DNA of 64,000 nt, from contig NZ_QEQQ01000004.1 of NCBI RefSeq assembly GCF_003097235.1, positions 62,001 through 126,000 of the forward strand, written 5' to 3'. The stretch comes from Pseudomonas sp. CC120222-01a. Lineage in GTDB: Bacteria > Pseudomonadota > Gammaproteobacteria > Pseudomonadales > Pseudomonadaceae. Of the stretch, positions 1 through 9,613 are shown one piece after another. Position 1 is the first letter of the stretch. The number at the start of each line of letters is the position of its first letter. The notes under the pieces were generated by a model, which was not told the origin of the DNA, searched no databases, and saw only the letters and a program-made list of their open reading frames with translations. The position numbers and the translations under genes are program-made.

Positions 1-54
1 GAGGGGCGGGGGTAGGGGAGGCGTTGCGCCTGGGGCTTTAACGGCTATCGTGTG

Positions 55-84
55 TGCCTCTTCGCGGGCAAGCCCGCGAAAGCG
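55..84. repeat. REP-type palindrome, single unit, downstream of xthA
   Basis: A perfect 9-bp inverted repeat with a 2-nt centre (61-80, arms TTCGCGGGC and GCCCGCGAA) is preceded by GCCTC. It is the core of the REP family that recurs across this window. It lies just past the stop codon of the leftward xthA gene and could protect or end that transcript, although there is no T-tract. Positions 1-54 hold G-rich sequence in which I see nothing else. Confidence 0.75.
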
Positions 85-94
85 TCGGATCAGG

Positions 95-907
95 TCAGCT
101 CAATTCGAGCCAGATCGGCGCATGGTCTGACGGCTTTTCCATCCCACGCAGCTCATAGTCCACGCCGGCCGCCTTGATCCGCGGCACCAGTGCCTGGGAG
201 GCCATGATCAGGTCGATGCGCAGGCCGCGCTTGGGTTCGTCCTCGAAGCCGCGGCTGCGGTAGTCGAACCAGCTGAAGCGGTCGGCCACCTCCGGGTGCA
301 GATGGCGGAAGCTGTCCACCAGGCCCCAGCCCTTGAGGCGCTCCATCCACTCGCGCTCTTCCGGCAGGAAGCTGCACTTGCCAGTCTTCAGCCAGCGTTT
401 GGCGTTGTCCGGGCCGATACCGATATCGCAGTCCTGGGGCGAGATGTTCATGTCGCCCATCACCAGTACCGGCTGGTCGTTCTTGAACTGCCCTTCGAGC
501 AACGCCTGCAGATCGCTGTAGAAACGCTGCTTGGCCGGGAACTTGGTGGGGTGGTCACGGCTTTCACCTTGCGGGAAGTAGCCGTTCATGACGGTGATCG
601 GGTTGCCGTCGGCATCGGCGAAGGTGCCCCAGATGAAGCGGCGCTGGGCATCTTCTTCATCCGTGGCAAAGCCCTTGAACAGGCTCAGCGGCGCCTGGCG
701 CGAGAGCAGGGCGACCCCGTAGTGGCCTTTCTGGCCGTGGTAGTGCACGTGGTAGCCCAATGCCTGGACATCGGCCAGGGGGAACTGATCGTCGCTGACC
801 TTGGTTTCCTGCAGGCCGATCACGTCCGGCTGGTGCTTTTCGATCAGCGCCGCCAGCTGGTGCGGGCGGGCCCGCAGGCCGTTGATGTTGAAACAGACGA
901 TCTTCAT
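95..907 (-). CDS. xthA: Exodeoxyribonuclease III
   Basis: A 270-residue cytoplasmic base-excision-repair enzyme of the ExoIII (EEP) family, which cuts abasic sites and has 3'-5' exonuclease and 3'-phosphatase activities. Visible motifs are the N-terminal [12 protein letters not shown] with the metal-binding Glu34, the GDMNI motif and the C-terminal SDHAPI that carries the catalytic Asp/His. Length matches bacterial XthA and the protein looks complete. The gene stands alone, divergent from the acetyltransferase gene, with a REP hairpin immediately downstream. Confidence 0.96.
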   Translation of the reverse strand: MKIVCFNINGLRARPHQLAALIEKHQPDVIGLQETKVSDDQFPLADVQALGYHVHYHGQKGHYGVALLSRQAPLSLFKGFATDEEDAQRRFIWGTFADADGNPITVMNGYFPQGESRDHPTKFPAKQRFYSDLQALLEGQFKNDQPVLVMGDMNISPQDCDIGIGPDNAKRWLKTGKCSFLPEEREWMERLKGWGLVDSFRHLHPEVADRFSWFDYRSRGFEDEPKRGLRIDLIMASQALVPRIKAAGVDYELRGMEKPSDHAPIWLELS

Positions 908-1070
908 GGAAAGACAATCCTGGTAAAAGGCCGGATGCTAGCCGACATCGGCGTTCATCACCAGCGTGGCGGCTTGGCCAAGGCGCTGCTAACGTGCTGG
1001 ATGAGGTGAACGATGCGCTGTGGAGCACCTCCAAGGCACTGACATGCCCTTTCCAGGAGGACGACCTGCC

Positions 1071-1721
1071 ATGCTCGAAGCCACTGCCGCCCAGGCGCGC
1101 ATCTGCACCCTCGATGACGGCTACAGCCGTGAGGCGCGTTCGCTGCTGTACAACGCCTACCGCCACGAACCGACCTTCGCCTATATCTTCGAGGCCCAGC
1201 GCCCGGGCTACGAACGCAGGTTGCGGGTGATGGTGCGCGAGTGGGTACGCCAGCACTTCTATCTGCAGTTGCCGGCCATCGGCCTGCTGCTGGATGACCG
1301 CCTGATCGCCCTGGCCCTGATCGTGCCGCCGCAACGTCGCCTGGGTGTGGCCGATAGTTGGGCCTGGCGCTTGCGCATGCTGCTGGGCACCGGCCAGCGC
1401 TGCACCCGGCGCTACATGGATTACCAGGCGGCGCTGGCCAGCTGCCTGCCGAGTGAACAGGTGCACATGCTGCCATTGCTGGGGGTGCACCCACAGTTTC
1501 GCGGTGCTCACTACGGCGAACAATTGTTACAAGCTGTTCACGACTGGTGCGCGGAAGACCCCAATACCCAGGGCGTGGTGCTGGACTCCGGCAACGAGCA
1601 TTACCTGGCGTTTTACGCGCGCCAGGGCTATGAAGAGATAGGCGAAGTGGCTGTAGGGCCAATCCGGGAAAGGGTGTTCTTTCACCCCAATCCAGTGTCA
1701 TCCATGTCATCAATTGCTTGA
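1071..1721 (+). CDS. GNAT-family N-acetyltransferase
   Basis: About 216 residues. The acetyl-CoA-binding motif A is visible as LLGVHPQFRGAHYGEQLL, followed by the GNAT C-terminal pattern with VVLDSGNEHYLAFYARQGYE. I chose the ATG at 1071 because a strong AGGAGG ribosome-binding site (1055-1060) precedes it by 10 nt; earlier in-frame ATGs lack one. The substrate cannot be predicted. It precedes tamA by about 45 bp and may be co-transcribed, but nothing links the two functionally. Confidence 0.85.
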   Translation: MLEATAAQARICTLDDGYSREARSLLYNAYRHEPTFAYIFEAQRPGYERRLRVMVREWVRQHFYLQLPAIGLLLDDRLIALALIVPPQRRLGVADSWAWRLRMLLGTGQRCTRRYMDYQAALASCLPSEQVHMLPLLGVHPQFRGAHYGEQLLQAVHDWCAEDPNTQGVVLDSGNEHYLAFYARQGYEEIGEVAVGPIRERVFFHPNPVSSMSSIA

Positions 1722-1765
1722 AGAAGGCCGCCAGGCGCCTCCCTTGAGCGCCTGGCTCTGGTAGC

Positions 1766-3517
1766 ATGCGCCGCATGACGTATTCAGGAAGACTAACCTG
1801 GGGCCTGGTTTTCTGGGCCGCCAGTTTTGCAGCATGGGGCCAGAGCGAGTTGCTGGTGAAGGTAAAACCTGCCAACAAGGAGCTCAAGGCCAATGTCGAA
1901 GGCTACATTGGTACCCTTGGTGACCGCGATGAAGAAGCGCTGCTGCGTTTCAGTCGCGGGGCTCAGGAGCAGGCGCGCAAGGCCGCGCAGGCACTTGGCT
2001 ACTATCAGGCGCAGATCGACACCGAGGTCAAGCCGCCCGCCAAGGCCGACCAGCACCCACAACTGATCATCAAGATCGACCCCGGCGAGCCGGTGCGCCT
2101 GCGCAACGTGACCGTACGTATCGAAGGGCCGGCCAGCGAGATGAAGGCCTTTCGCGTACCTGACAGCCGCGCCCTGCGCGCGGGCGAACAGCTCAATCAC
2201 GGCCTGTACGAAGACGCCAAGCGGCTGATCCAGAACCAGGCTTCGCGCTATGGCTTCTTCAATGGCCACTTCACCCGCCAGCGCCTGGCAGTCGACCCTC
2301 AGGCCGGCGTGGCCGATATCGAACTGGTTTACCAGAGCGGTCCGCGTTATCGCCTCGGGGCCGTGAAATTCAGTGGCGACACGCCGCTCGACGAAGACCT
2401 GCTGCAGCGCATGGTCTCGTTCAAGCCCGGCACGCCCTACGACTCCGAACTGATCGCCCAACTCAACAACGACCTGCAATCGAGCGGCTATTTCGAAGGC
2501 GTGCGGGTGGATGCCGCGCCCACCGCAGCGGTAGGCGAAGACATCCCGGTGGACGTCCGCCTTGACACCCGCAAACCGCGCACAATGGGCTTGGGCCTGG
2601 GCTTCTCGACCGACGTCGGGCCGCGTGGCAAGGCCAACTGGACGCGGCACTGGGTCAACCCGCAAGGCCACAGTTATGGCTGGGAAACCGAGCTTTCGGC
2701 ACCGCGGCAGAACGTCGGCTTGTGGTACGACGTGCCCCTGGACCCACCCTTGACCGACAAGCTGCGTTTCGCCGGCGGCTACCAGAACGAGGAAATCGCC
2801 GGCACCGACACCCTCAGCAAGCTGCTGACCGTCGGCCCGGAGTGGCACAGCAAGCTGGCCAGCGGCTGGCAGCGGGTGATCTCGCTCAAGTACCAGCGCG
2901 AAGAGTATCGCCTGGGCGACGATTCGGGGCTGAGCAACCTGTTGATGCCGGGCGTGAGCTTTTCCTACCTGCGCAGTGACAACCGCATCGACCCGCACAA
3001 CGGCTACCGCTTGCAGTTCGACACCCAGGTGGCCAAGGAAGGGCTGGTGTCCGACACCAACCTGTTGCATGGCAATGTCCTGCTCAAGGGGCTGACCACC
3101 CTCGGCCACAACCACCGCTTCCTCGGCCGGGTGCAGTTCGGTGGCAGTGCCACCAATGGCTACAAGAACAACATTCCGCCGTCGCTGCGCTTCTTCGCCG
3201 GTGGCGACCAGAGCGTGCGCGGCTACGACTACCAGACCCTGTCGCCGAAGAACAGCGACGGCGACCGCATCGGTGGCCGCTACCTGGTCGCCGGCAGTGT
3301 CGAGTACCAGTATTCGCTGGCCGAAAAATGGCGGGTGGCAACCTTCATCGACCAGGGCAACGCGTTCAACACGTTGGAGTTGCCCAGCCTCAAGACGGGG
3401 GTCGGTATCGGTGTGCGCTGGGTGTCGCCGGTAGGGCCGCTGCGCCTGGACCTGGCCAAGGCGCTCGATGACGACGGCGGTATCCGCCTGCACTTCTCCA
3501 TGGGGCCTGAGCTGTGA
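1766..3517 (+). CDS. tamA: TamA, outer-membrane BamA/Omp85-family assembly protein
   Basis: 583 residues. An N-terminal signal peptide (hydrophobic to about residue 25, cleavage near AAWG-QS) leads into POTRA-like repeats (about 30-265) and a C-terminal Omp85/D15 16-strand barrel, including FFAGGDQSVRGYDYQ, the conserved RGY loop motif. TamA works with inner-membrane TamB in envelope assembly and lipid traffic; the next gene is TamB and overlaps this stop codon, as expected. Start could be the ATG at 1766 or at 1775; neither has a strong ribosome-binding site. Confidence 0.93.
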   Translation: MRRMTYSGRLTWGLVFWAASFAAWGQSELLVKVKPANKELKANVEGYIGTLGDRDEEALLRFSRGAQEQARKAAQALGYYQAQIDTEVKPPAKADQHPQLIIKIDPGEPVRLRNVTVRIEGPASEMKAFRVPDSRALRAGEQLNHGLYEDAKRLIQNQASRYGFFNGHFTRQRLAVDPQAGVADIELVYQSGPRYRLGAVKFSGDTPLDEDLLQRMVSFKPGTPYDSELIAQLNNDLQSSGYFEGVRVDAAPTAAVGEDIPVDVRLDTRKPRTMGLGLGFSTDVGPRGKANWTRHWVNPQGHSYGWETELSAPRQNVGLWYDVPLDPPLTDKLRFAGGYQNEEIAGTDTLSKLLTVGPEWHSKLASGWQRVISLKYQREEYRLGDDSGLSNLLMPGVSFSYLRSDNRIDPHNGYRLQFDTQVAKEGLVSDTNLLHGNVLLKGLTTLGHNHRFLGRVQFGGSATNGYKNNIPPSLRFFAGGDQSVRGYDYQTLSPKNSDGDRIGGRYLVAGSVEYQYSLAEKWRVATFIDQGNAFNTLELPSLKTGVGIGVRWVSPVGPLRLDLAKALDDDGGIRLHFSMGPEL

Positions 3518-6500
3518 TGCGTGTGTTGAAATTCATTCTGCTGGGCGTACTTGGCAGTGTGCTGCTGGTGGCCCTGGCCCTGGGCCTGTTGCTGGGCACC
3601 GAAGGTGGCAGCCGCTGGGCACTCGGCCGGGTGCTAGGGCTGACGATCGACGATTTCCAGGGCCGCTTGGCGGGCACCTGGCAGGCCAGCCATTTGAGTT
3701 GGGTCGATGGCGGCAACACTGTGCAAGTGGAGGCGCCGCTATTGAGCTGGTCGCCGGCATGCCTCATGCGTGCCACGCTGTGTATCGACCAGTTGCATGC
3801 CCAGCGGGTCGACATGGCCTTCGCGCCAAGCGATCAGCCGGCCGATAGCGCTCCGCTGCAGTTACCTGCGCTGCGCTTGCCAGTGGCGATCGAGGTGGGC
3901 GAGGTAAAGGTTGAGCAGTTGCGCCTGGATGGCAGTGATCTGCTCGGCGACCTGCACCTGGCGGCGCATTGGACCGCGAGCGGCCTGCGCATCGACAGCC
4001 TGCAGCTGCAACGTGACGATTTGCGCCTGCAAGTGCAGGGTGATGTGCAGCCTGAGGACGATTGGCCGGTGCAGCTGCAAGGCCAGGTGCAATTGCCAGC
4101 GGTAGAGGGCAAGGCATGGCAGCTGGCGCTGAACGCAACGGGTGAGTTGCAGAAAACCCTAACCCTCGATGCCACCAGCAGCGGCTACCTTGATGCCCGC
4201 CTGAACGGGACGGTACAGGCGCTTGCCGAACACTTGCCGGCAAAACTGCAGATTCGCGCCGACGCATTCAAACCAACGGCTTCGTTGCCCGACACGTTGC
4301 AACTCAACCAGCTCGTGCTGGATGCCCAGGGCGACCTGCTCAAGGGCTATCAACTGTCTGGTAGCGCCAGCCTGCCGGCCGAGCAGGCACCGATCGCACT
4401 GGCACTGACCGGCAAGGTGGACGCCAAGGGCGCCAAGCTGGATGCGCTGGACCTGACCGCCAGCGATACCCAGCGCGTCAAGCTGCAGGCCAGTGCTGAC
4501 TGGCAGCAGGCACTCAAGGCCGACGCCCAACTGGAGTGGCAGGACTTTCCGTGGTTGCGCCTGTACCCGCTGGAAACACCGCCGCAGGTTACCCTCAAGC
4601 GATTCAATGCCCAGGTTCAATACCAGGAGGGCAAGTACCAGGGCACCTTCAACGGTGACCTCGACGGCCCGGCCGGGGCGTTCACCCTGGCCAGCCCGTT
4701 CGACGGTGACCTGGGCCAGGTGCGCTTGCCGCAGCTGGCGCTGACGGCCGGGCAGGGCAAGGCGGCGGGCAGCGTCGCGGTGCGCTTCGCCGATACCCTG
4801 GCCTGGGACGTCGACCTGCAGTTGTCGGCCCTCGACCCTGCGTACTGGCTCGCCGAGCTGCCCGGCACCCTGGCCGGGCCGCTGCGCAGCAAAGGTGAAA
4901 TGAAAGGCGAGCAGCTCAGCCTGGATGCCCAGCTCGACCTCAAGGGGCGCCTGCGCGGGCAGCCGGCGGTGCTCAAGGTCGAGGCCCAAGGGGCCGGGCA
5001 GAACTGGACGCTCGGCGCCCTGGCCGTGCAATTGGGCGATAACCGGATCAACGGCAGCGGCAGCTTGCAGCAGCGCCTGGCCGGCCGTGTCGACCTCAAC
5101 CTGCCGCGGCTCGGCCAACTCTGGCCGAGGCTGCAAGGGCAGGTAACAGGGCGCCTGGACGTCAGCGGCACGCTGAACGCGCCGCAGGGCAACCTGACCC
5201 TGCAGGGCCAGCAACTGGCACAGGAGGAAAACCGCCTCCAGCGGCTTGATCTGGAGGCCCGTCTGGACAGCGCTCAACGGGGCGTCATCGACCTCAAGGC
5301 CAACGGCATCCGCCTGGGCGACACGCTGCTGGGCACCTTGCAGGCCAATGGCAAGGGTGACATCCGTCAGCAGGCGCTGACCCTGGCCCTGGATGGTCCG
5401 CAACTCAAGCTCGACTTGGGCCTGGATGGTCAACTGAACAAAGGCGACTGGCGTGGCCGCCTGGCCAGCGGCAGGATCCAGGCCGGCGGCCAGGACTGGC
5501 AGTTGCAGGCCCCGGCCCGCCTACAGCGATTGGCCAGTGGCCAGATGGACTTCGGTGCACACTGCTGGCGCTCCGGTCAGGCCAGCCTGTGCGGTGAGGA
5601 CCAGCGCCTGGCGCCCGAACCGCGTCTGCGCTATCACCTCAAGCAGTTCCCGCTGGAAAGCCTGGCGCAATGGCTGCCGAAGGACTTCGCCTGGCAGGGC
5701 ATGCTCAATGCCGACGTGAACCTGGATATTCCGGCCAGCGGCCCGAAAGGCACCGTGCGTATCGATGCCAGTGGCGGTACGTTGCGCGTTCGCGACAAGG
5801 GCCGCTGGATCGACTTCCCTTACCAGGCGCTGCGCCTGGACAGCACACTGGCGCCACGCCGGGTCGATACGCGCCTGGATTTTCGCGGCGAACGCCTGGG
5901 TGAACTGAGCCTGAACACGCGCCTCGATCCGCTGGGCAAGGACAAACCGCTGTCGGGCGACTTCCGCCTGGCTGGGCTGGACTTGTCGATTGCCCGTCCG
6001 TTCGTGCCGATGGTCGAGCGGCTAGCCGGGCAATTGAATGGCAGCGGGCGCTTGACCGGTACGTTGCTGGCGCCACAGGTCAACGGCAACCTCATGCTCA
6101 GTGGTGGCGAGGTCAGTGGTGGCGAGTTGCCGGTCAGCCTGCAGGACCTTTCGCTGCAGGCCTTGATCGCCGGCGAGCAGGTGCAGCTCAACGGCGGCTG
6201 GCGCAGTGGCGACGCCGGGCGCGGCCAGCTCAACGGTCACCTGACCTGGGGCCAGGCCCTGGGCATGGACCTGCGTCTGCAGGGCCAACACCTGCCCGTG
6301 ACCGTCGAGCCCTACGCCACACTGGACGTCGCGCCAGACCTGAACCTGCGCCTGATCGACGACAAGCTGGCGGTGACCGGCAAGGTGCTGGTGCCCAAGG
6401 GCAAGATTGTTGTGCGCGAATTACCACCCTCGACCGTCAAGGTCTCGGATGACACGGTCATCGTCGGCCACCAGACCGAAGAGGGTAAACCGCCCATGGC

Positions 6501-7188
6501 GATGGCCATGGACATCGACGTGGTCGTAGGGCAAGACACGCTGTCGTTCAGCGGCTTCGGCCTGACCGCCAACCTGCTTGGCCATGTGCACATCGGCGAC
6601 AACATGGACACCCGTGGCGAACTGAGCCTGGCCGATGGTCGCTACCGTGCCTACGGCCAGCGCCTGACCATTCGCCGCGCACGGCTGCTGTTCGCCGGGC
6701 CGATCGACCAGCCTTATCTGGATATCGAGGCCATCCGCAAGGTCGACGATGTGATTGCCGGTATCCGCCTGAGTGGCAGTGCCGAGCAACCGACCACCAC
6801 GGTGTTCTCGGAACCGGCCATGAGCCAGGAGCAGGCGTTGTCCTATCTGGTGCTCGGCCGCCCGCTGGGGACTACCGGTGAGGACAACAACATGCTTGCC
6901 GAAGCGGCATTGGGTCTGGGCCTGGCGGGCAGTGCCGGGCTTACCGGCAGCCTGGCCTCGGGCCTGGGGATCGATGACTTCCAGCTGGACACCGAAGGCT
7001 CCGGTAACAGTACCAGCGTGGTGGCCAGCGGCAACCTGACCGAGAAGCTCAGCTTGCGCTACGGGGTCGGGGTTTTCGAGCCGGCCAACACCATTGCGCT
7101 GCGTTACAAACTGAGCAAGAAGGTGTATCTGGAGGCTGCCAGCGGGCTGGCAAGCTCCCTGGATATTTTCTACAAGCGAGACTTCTGA
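3517..7188 (+). CDS. tamB: TamB, translocation and assembly module inner-membrane protein
   Basis: About 1223 residues, close to the usual TamB length. One N-terminal transmembrane anchor (residues about 4-27) is followed by a very long periplasmic beta-rich region and the conserved C-terminal TamB (DUF490) domain, with motifs such as RYRAYGQRL and SYLVLGRPL and a terminal beta-signal-like segment. The ATG at 3517 overlaps the TGA of tamA (TGATG), indicating translational coupling; a GTG one codon earlier is also possible. TamB is proposed to bridge the periplasm and move phospholipids with TamA and related AsmA-like proteins. Confidence 0.93.
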   Translation: MRVLKFILLGVLGSVLLVALALGLLLGTEGGSRWALGRVLGLTIDDFQGRLAGTWQASHLSWVDGGNTVQVEAPLLSWSPACLMRATLCIDQLHAQRVDMAFAPSDQPADSAPLQLPALRLPVAIEVGEVKVEQLRLDGSDLLGDLHLAAHWTASGLRIDSLQLQRDDLRLQVQGDVQPEDDWPVQLQGQVQLPAVEGKAWQLALNATGELQKTLTLDATSSGYLDARLNGTVQALAEHLPAKLQIRADAFKPTASLPDTLQLNQLVLDAQGDLLKGYQLSGSASLPAEQAPIALALTGKVDAKGAKLDALDLTASDTQRVKLQASADWQQALKADAQLEWQDFPWLRLYPLETPPQVTLKRFNAQVQYQEGKYQGTFNGDLDGPAGAFTLASPFDGDLGQVRLPQLALTAGQGKAAGSVAVRFADTLAWDVDLQLSALDPAYWLAELPGTLAGPLRSKGEMKGEQLSLDAQLDLKGRLRGQPAVLKVEAQGAGQNWTLGALAVQLGDNRINGSGSLQQRLAGRVDLNLPRLGQLWPRLQGQVTGRLDVSGTLNAPQGNLTLQGQQLAQEENRLQRLDLEARLDSAQRGVIDLKANGIRLGDTLLGTLQANGKGDIRQQALTLALDGPQLKLDLGLDGQLNKGDWRGRLASGRIQAGGQDWQLQAPARLQRLASGQMDFGAHCWRSGQASLCGEDQRLAPEPRLRYHLKQFPLESLAQWLPKDFAWQGMLNADVNLDIPASGPKGTVRIDASGGTLRVRDKGRWIDFPYQALRLDSTLAPRRVDTRLDFRGERLGELSLNTRLDPLGKDKPLSGDFRLAGLDLSIARPFVPMVERLAGQLNGSGRLTGTLLAPQVNGNLMLSGGEVSGGELPVSLQDLSLQALIAGEQVQLNGGWRSGDAGRGQLNGHLTWGQALGMDLRLQGQHLPVTVEPYATLDVAPDLNLRLIDDKLAVTGKVLVPKGKIVVRELPPSTVKVSDDTVIVGHQTEEGKPPMAMAMDIDVVVGQDTLSFSGFGLTANLLGHVHIGDNMDTRGELSLADGRYRAYGQRLTIRRARLLFAGPIDQPYLDIEAIRKVDDVIAGIRLSGSAEQPTTTVFSEPAMSQEQALSYLVLGRPLGTTGEDNNMLAEAALGLGLAGSAGLTGSLASGLGIDDFQLDTEGSGNSTSVVASGNLTEKLSLRYGVGVFEPANTIALRYKLSKKVYLEAASGLASSLDIFYKRDF

Positions 7189-7193
7189 GGGGC

Positions 7194-7751
7194 TCAGCGT
7201 ACGGTGGCGGCCTCGATGAATTCGTTGGTTTCGGCGGGGGCAGGCGCGTCTGGCATGCGTATGGGCGTGATCAGCTTGGTGTATTCCTCGATCAGGCGGT
7301 TTAGTGCCTCGGGTGGTTCGCTGGCATGAAACTGCATGCGGATCTGCACTTCGTCAGGGTCCCGAGCTTCGCCCTGACGGCCTTGCGCGCCGATCGTCAC
7401 TTTGAAACTGGCGGCACCAGCCTGTTCACATTCCTCGCGCAAGGCACGTAGCCCCTCGGTGGCGTTTACCCGTACCGACAGGTCCACCTGCATGCGCTCC
7501 AGGGTCAGGCCTTTGGGTGCTACCAGGGCGAACAGCGGCACGCGCATGACGTGCCTGTCGTCCATGGCGACCTCGACCATCTTCGCCTTCATCGGGCTTC
7601 CGAGTGCCTGGGTATCGCAGTCGAAAAATTGATCGAACAGGTTGATGTACTGCTGGGCGATCAGGCTGTTGCTGGCCGCAGCGGCTTCTTGAAGACCGCG
7701 GGTGATATCCCGCAGGTCGATGGCGGTCATGGGGGCTGGCGGGGTATCCAT
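7194..7751 (-). CDS. DUF2589-like protein, second of a paralogous pair
   Basis: 185 residues, function unknown. It resembles the neighbouring DUF2589 protein: a helical N-terminus, a central strand segment MRVPLFALVAPKGLTLE that parallels MKVPLLAAITHPNITIE in the neighbour, and a C-terminal PPEALNRLIEEYTK that parallels PPEAMMRVIDFLTE. No signal peptide or membrane span is visible. The start is supported by AGGAG 8 nt upstream. It is the last gene of a leftward three-gene set headed by a Mor-like regulator, and it ends 5 bp from the convergent tamB stop. Family assignment is by resemblance only. Confidence 0.7.
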   Translation of the reverse strand: MDTPPAPMTAIDLRDITRGLQEAAAASNSLIAQQYINLFDQFFDCDTQALGSPMKAKMVEVAMDDRHVMRVPLFALVAPKGLTLERMQVDLSVRVNATEGLRALREECEQAGAASFKVTIGAQGRQGEARDPDEVQIRMQFHASEPPEALNRLIEEYTKLITPIRMPDAPAPAETNEFIEAATVR

Positions 7752-7777
7752 GGGGCAGGCTCCTGAGGCAGGAAGAG

Positions 7778-7799
7778 GCCCCGCCGGCAGGGGCGGGGC
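7778..7799 (-). other. GC-rich hairpin between the two DUF2589 genes
   Basis: A perfect 8-bp stem (GCCCCGCC / GGCGGGGC) with a 6-nt loop lies in the 73-bp gap between the two DUF2589 genes. No T-run follows it on the minus strand, so it is more likely an mRNA stability or partial-termination element that sets the ratio of the two proteins than a full terminator. Confidence 0.5.
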
Positions 7800-7824
7800 G
7801 GTCGATCAGGCATCGGGATGACGG

Positions 7825-8487
7825 TCAGGCGGTAGTGGAAGCATTGCCCGCGTCGCGCTCTAAGGCGGGCGGGGTTTTCAAGGTGTCGGCTTGCGAGATC
7901 GAGTCCTGGCTATCCAGGGTTGAGGTCTTGACCACTGTTGGCTTGGTGGCGGCTTCGGTGAGGAAGTCGATTACCCGCATCATCGCCTCCGGTGGATCCT
8001 GGCGACGCAGTGAGGTACTGAATGCATAGCGTGCCCGGGTATCGGACTTGCGGGTTTGTGTGGATTTGCTGCTGATACTGCCTTTCACATCCAGTTTGAA
8101 CGGGCCCCAGCCCAGCGAGGCAGCCAAGTCGCCGCTCTTGCTCGATTCGCTGAAGTCCTCGGCCATCTGACTGATGGTCAGTTCGAACTCGACGCTACCT
8201 TCTTCGATGGTGATGTTCGGGTGGGTGATGGCTGCCAGCAGTGGCACCTTCATGGATTTACTGACGATGCCTTTGTACTCGCCTTGTTCGTCAACGATGG
8301 TTTCGTCGTAGTCGAACTGGATGGCAACGGCTTTGCCATCTTGCACGCACACCTGCATGAGGAAGTCTGCATAGGATTTGCTGGCTGTGACCTGCGCCTG
8401 CACCATGGCTTGTAGCGGCGCAGCTATCATGCGGTCCATGGGGAGGGCGTTGATGACCGATCCGATGAGGCTGTTGTCGATGGACAT
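7825..8487 (-). CDS. DUF2589-family protein
   Basis: 220 residues with DUF2589 character: an amphipathic helical N-terminus (ALPMDRMIAAPLQAMVQAQ, then ASKSYADFL), a beta-rich middle section and an Ala/Thr-rich polar tail. No signal peptide, membrane segment or catalytic motif can be seen. The function of DUF2589 is, to my knowledge, not established. The gene lies 54 bp downstream of a Mor-family regulator and 73 bp upstream of a paralogue, so the three probably form one transcription unit. The two related proteins may form a hetero-oligomer (inference). Confidence 0.78.
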   Translation of the reverse strand: MSIDNSLIGSVINALPMDRMIAAPLQAMVQAQVTASKSYADFLMQVCVQDGKAVAIQFDYDETIVDEQGEYKGIVSKSMKVPLLAAITHPNITIEEGSVEFELTISQMAEDFSESSKSGDLAASLGWGPFKLDVKGSISSKSTQTRKSDTRARYAFSTSLRRQDPPEAMMRVIDFLTEAATKPTVVKTSTLDSQDSISQADTLKTPPALERDAGNASTTA

Positions 8488-8541
8488 GGATGTCTTCTCT
8501 TTTTTCAGGTTTTAGGATGCGGCTACGATTGGGACGTGATG

Positions 8542-8922
8542 TCAGCGGGAGCAGTGTTCCTGCCGGCGGATGTTGCCGATCTGGCGCAGGCTCAAGCCGT
8601 ACTTGTTGGCCAGCAGGCTGCGTGACAGGCCGTTGGCGCTCTCCTTCTGGATTTGCAGGTTGCGCAGCTGGCGCAGGAAGTGGTCTGCCTTGGGGATTTC
8701 CAGGGCCACGCCGGCAAAGCGTTTGATCAAGGCGTCGAGCGCGTCGGCCGGGAGTACATCGATGAGCTTGGTGCGCTCGCGATGCTTGGGGATGTATTTG
8801 GGCCTGCCGCCGTAGGCGCAGGTCAGGTGGTAGGCGTGTTCAAGGCCAATGCATTCGATCAGGGCCTGCAACGAATGCGGTAATTGGCTGATGTCGATGG
8901 ATGAAAGATCTGGCAGTTCCAT
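8542..8922 (-). CDS. Mor/C-type (phage Mu middle activator family) transcriptional regulator
   Basis: About 126 residues. The layout matches the Mor transcription-activator family: an N-terminal helical dimerisation region, a YGGRPKYIPK beta-strand segment (about 37-46), a second EIPK strand, and a C-terminal helix-turn-helix in which NKYGLSLRQIGNIRRQ is the recognition region. I chose the ATG at 8922 because AGGAAG lies 6 nt upstream. Mor proteins activate middle promoters of Mu-like phages. No other phage gene is present here, so this looks domesticated and is the best candidate regulator of the two downstream DUF2589 genes. Confidence 0.8.
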   Translation of the reverse strand: MELPDLSSIDISQLPHSLQALIECIGLEHAYHLTCAYGGRPKYIPKHRERTKLIDVLPADALDALIKRFAGVALEIPKADHFLRQLRNLQIQKESANGLSRSLLANKYGLSLRQIGNIRRQEHCSR

Positions 8923-9154
8923 ATGAGACTTCCTCGCGGTGGTTGGGGCGCGATGCCTGTCGTTGGCATGGGGGAATTCTCGGTGAGCGCCGAATGATGC
9001 CGCTAGGCGCCAAGTGGGCTGGTGGTTGTAGCTTTGGTGAGCAGGGCTTGCAGGCAACGATGTCTCTCAATGTAGGAAGTTGCCTTTGTGCTGCCATGCA
9101 GGCCCGATTTCTCGTTGGATTGCTTATCCATCGAGCGAGTAAGTCCAGCCCCCC

Positions 9155-9613
9155 TCATTCACATGGATAACTGCTCAGGAGGCTTGCACCTGCAAGGTAG
9201 GCATGCGCGTTACTGGGCTGTACTTGTGGCAATGTGCGCCAGTCGATGACCAGGCAAAGGCTGCTCAATGGCTGGTTATCGAGCATGCCTATGACCCTGT
9301 CGGGAAAGATTCGCCGATAGCGGGCGGCGGTATTGCCCAGGGGCTCGACCTGATCCGCCTGCGCCAACGCCTGGCGAGCCAGCTCTTTCAGCAGCGGGTG
9401 CGGGATGGTGAAGTAGGCATGGCCGGGCCTGGCTTGCAGATGCCCGGCTGCACGGGTTCTTTGCCATAGTTGTTGCCATTGACTGTTGCCTGCATGGGCA
9501 GCCAGCTGACCACCTAGCTCAAGCAAGCGCTCAGGCGCCGTCTGGCGGGTGTCCAGGGCCTGGATGGGAAGTGATGGAGCGAACAGTATGAAGAACAGCG
9601 CGAACCTGCGCAT
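9155..9613 (-). CDS. Uncharacterised exported protein
   Basis: 152 residues. A clear N-terminal signal peptide (MRRFALFFILFAPSLPIQA, cleavage likely before LDTRQ) and a GGAGG ribosome-binding site 5 nt before the ATG support a real gene. The mature part is helical, with no motif I recognise and only one Cys pair (in SLCLV and at the penultimate Cys). It lies 232 bp upstream of the Mor-like gene on the same strand; that gap shows no obvious signal. Probably periplasmic, function unknown. Confidence 0.65.
   Translation of the reverse strand: MRRFALFFILFAPSLPIQALDTRQTAPERLLELGGQLAAHAGNSQWQQLWQRTRAAGHLQARPGHAYFTIPHPLLKELARQALAQADQVEPLGNTAARYRRIFPDRVIGMLDNQPLSSLCLVIDWRTLPQVQPSNAHAYLAGASLLSSYPCE

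Noticed and set aside
296-1009. Long rightward open frame antisense to xthA
   Set aside because: It is a shadow of xthA in high-GC sequence: no ribosome-binding site, no recognisable domain, and it runs fully opposite a conserved gene.
7194-9057. Prophage remnant around the Mor-like gene
   Set aside because: No integrase, capsid, tail, lysis or attachment-site signal is visible; only the regulator has a phage relationship.
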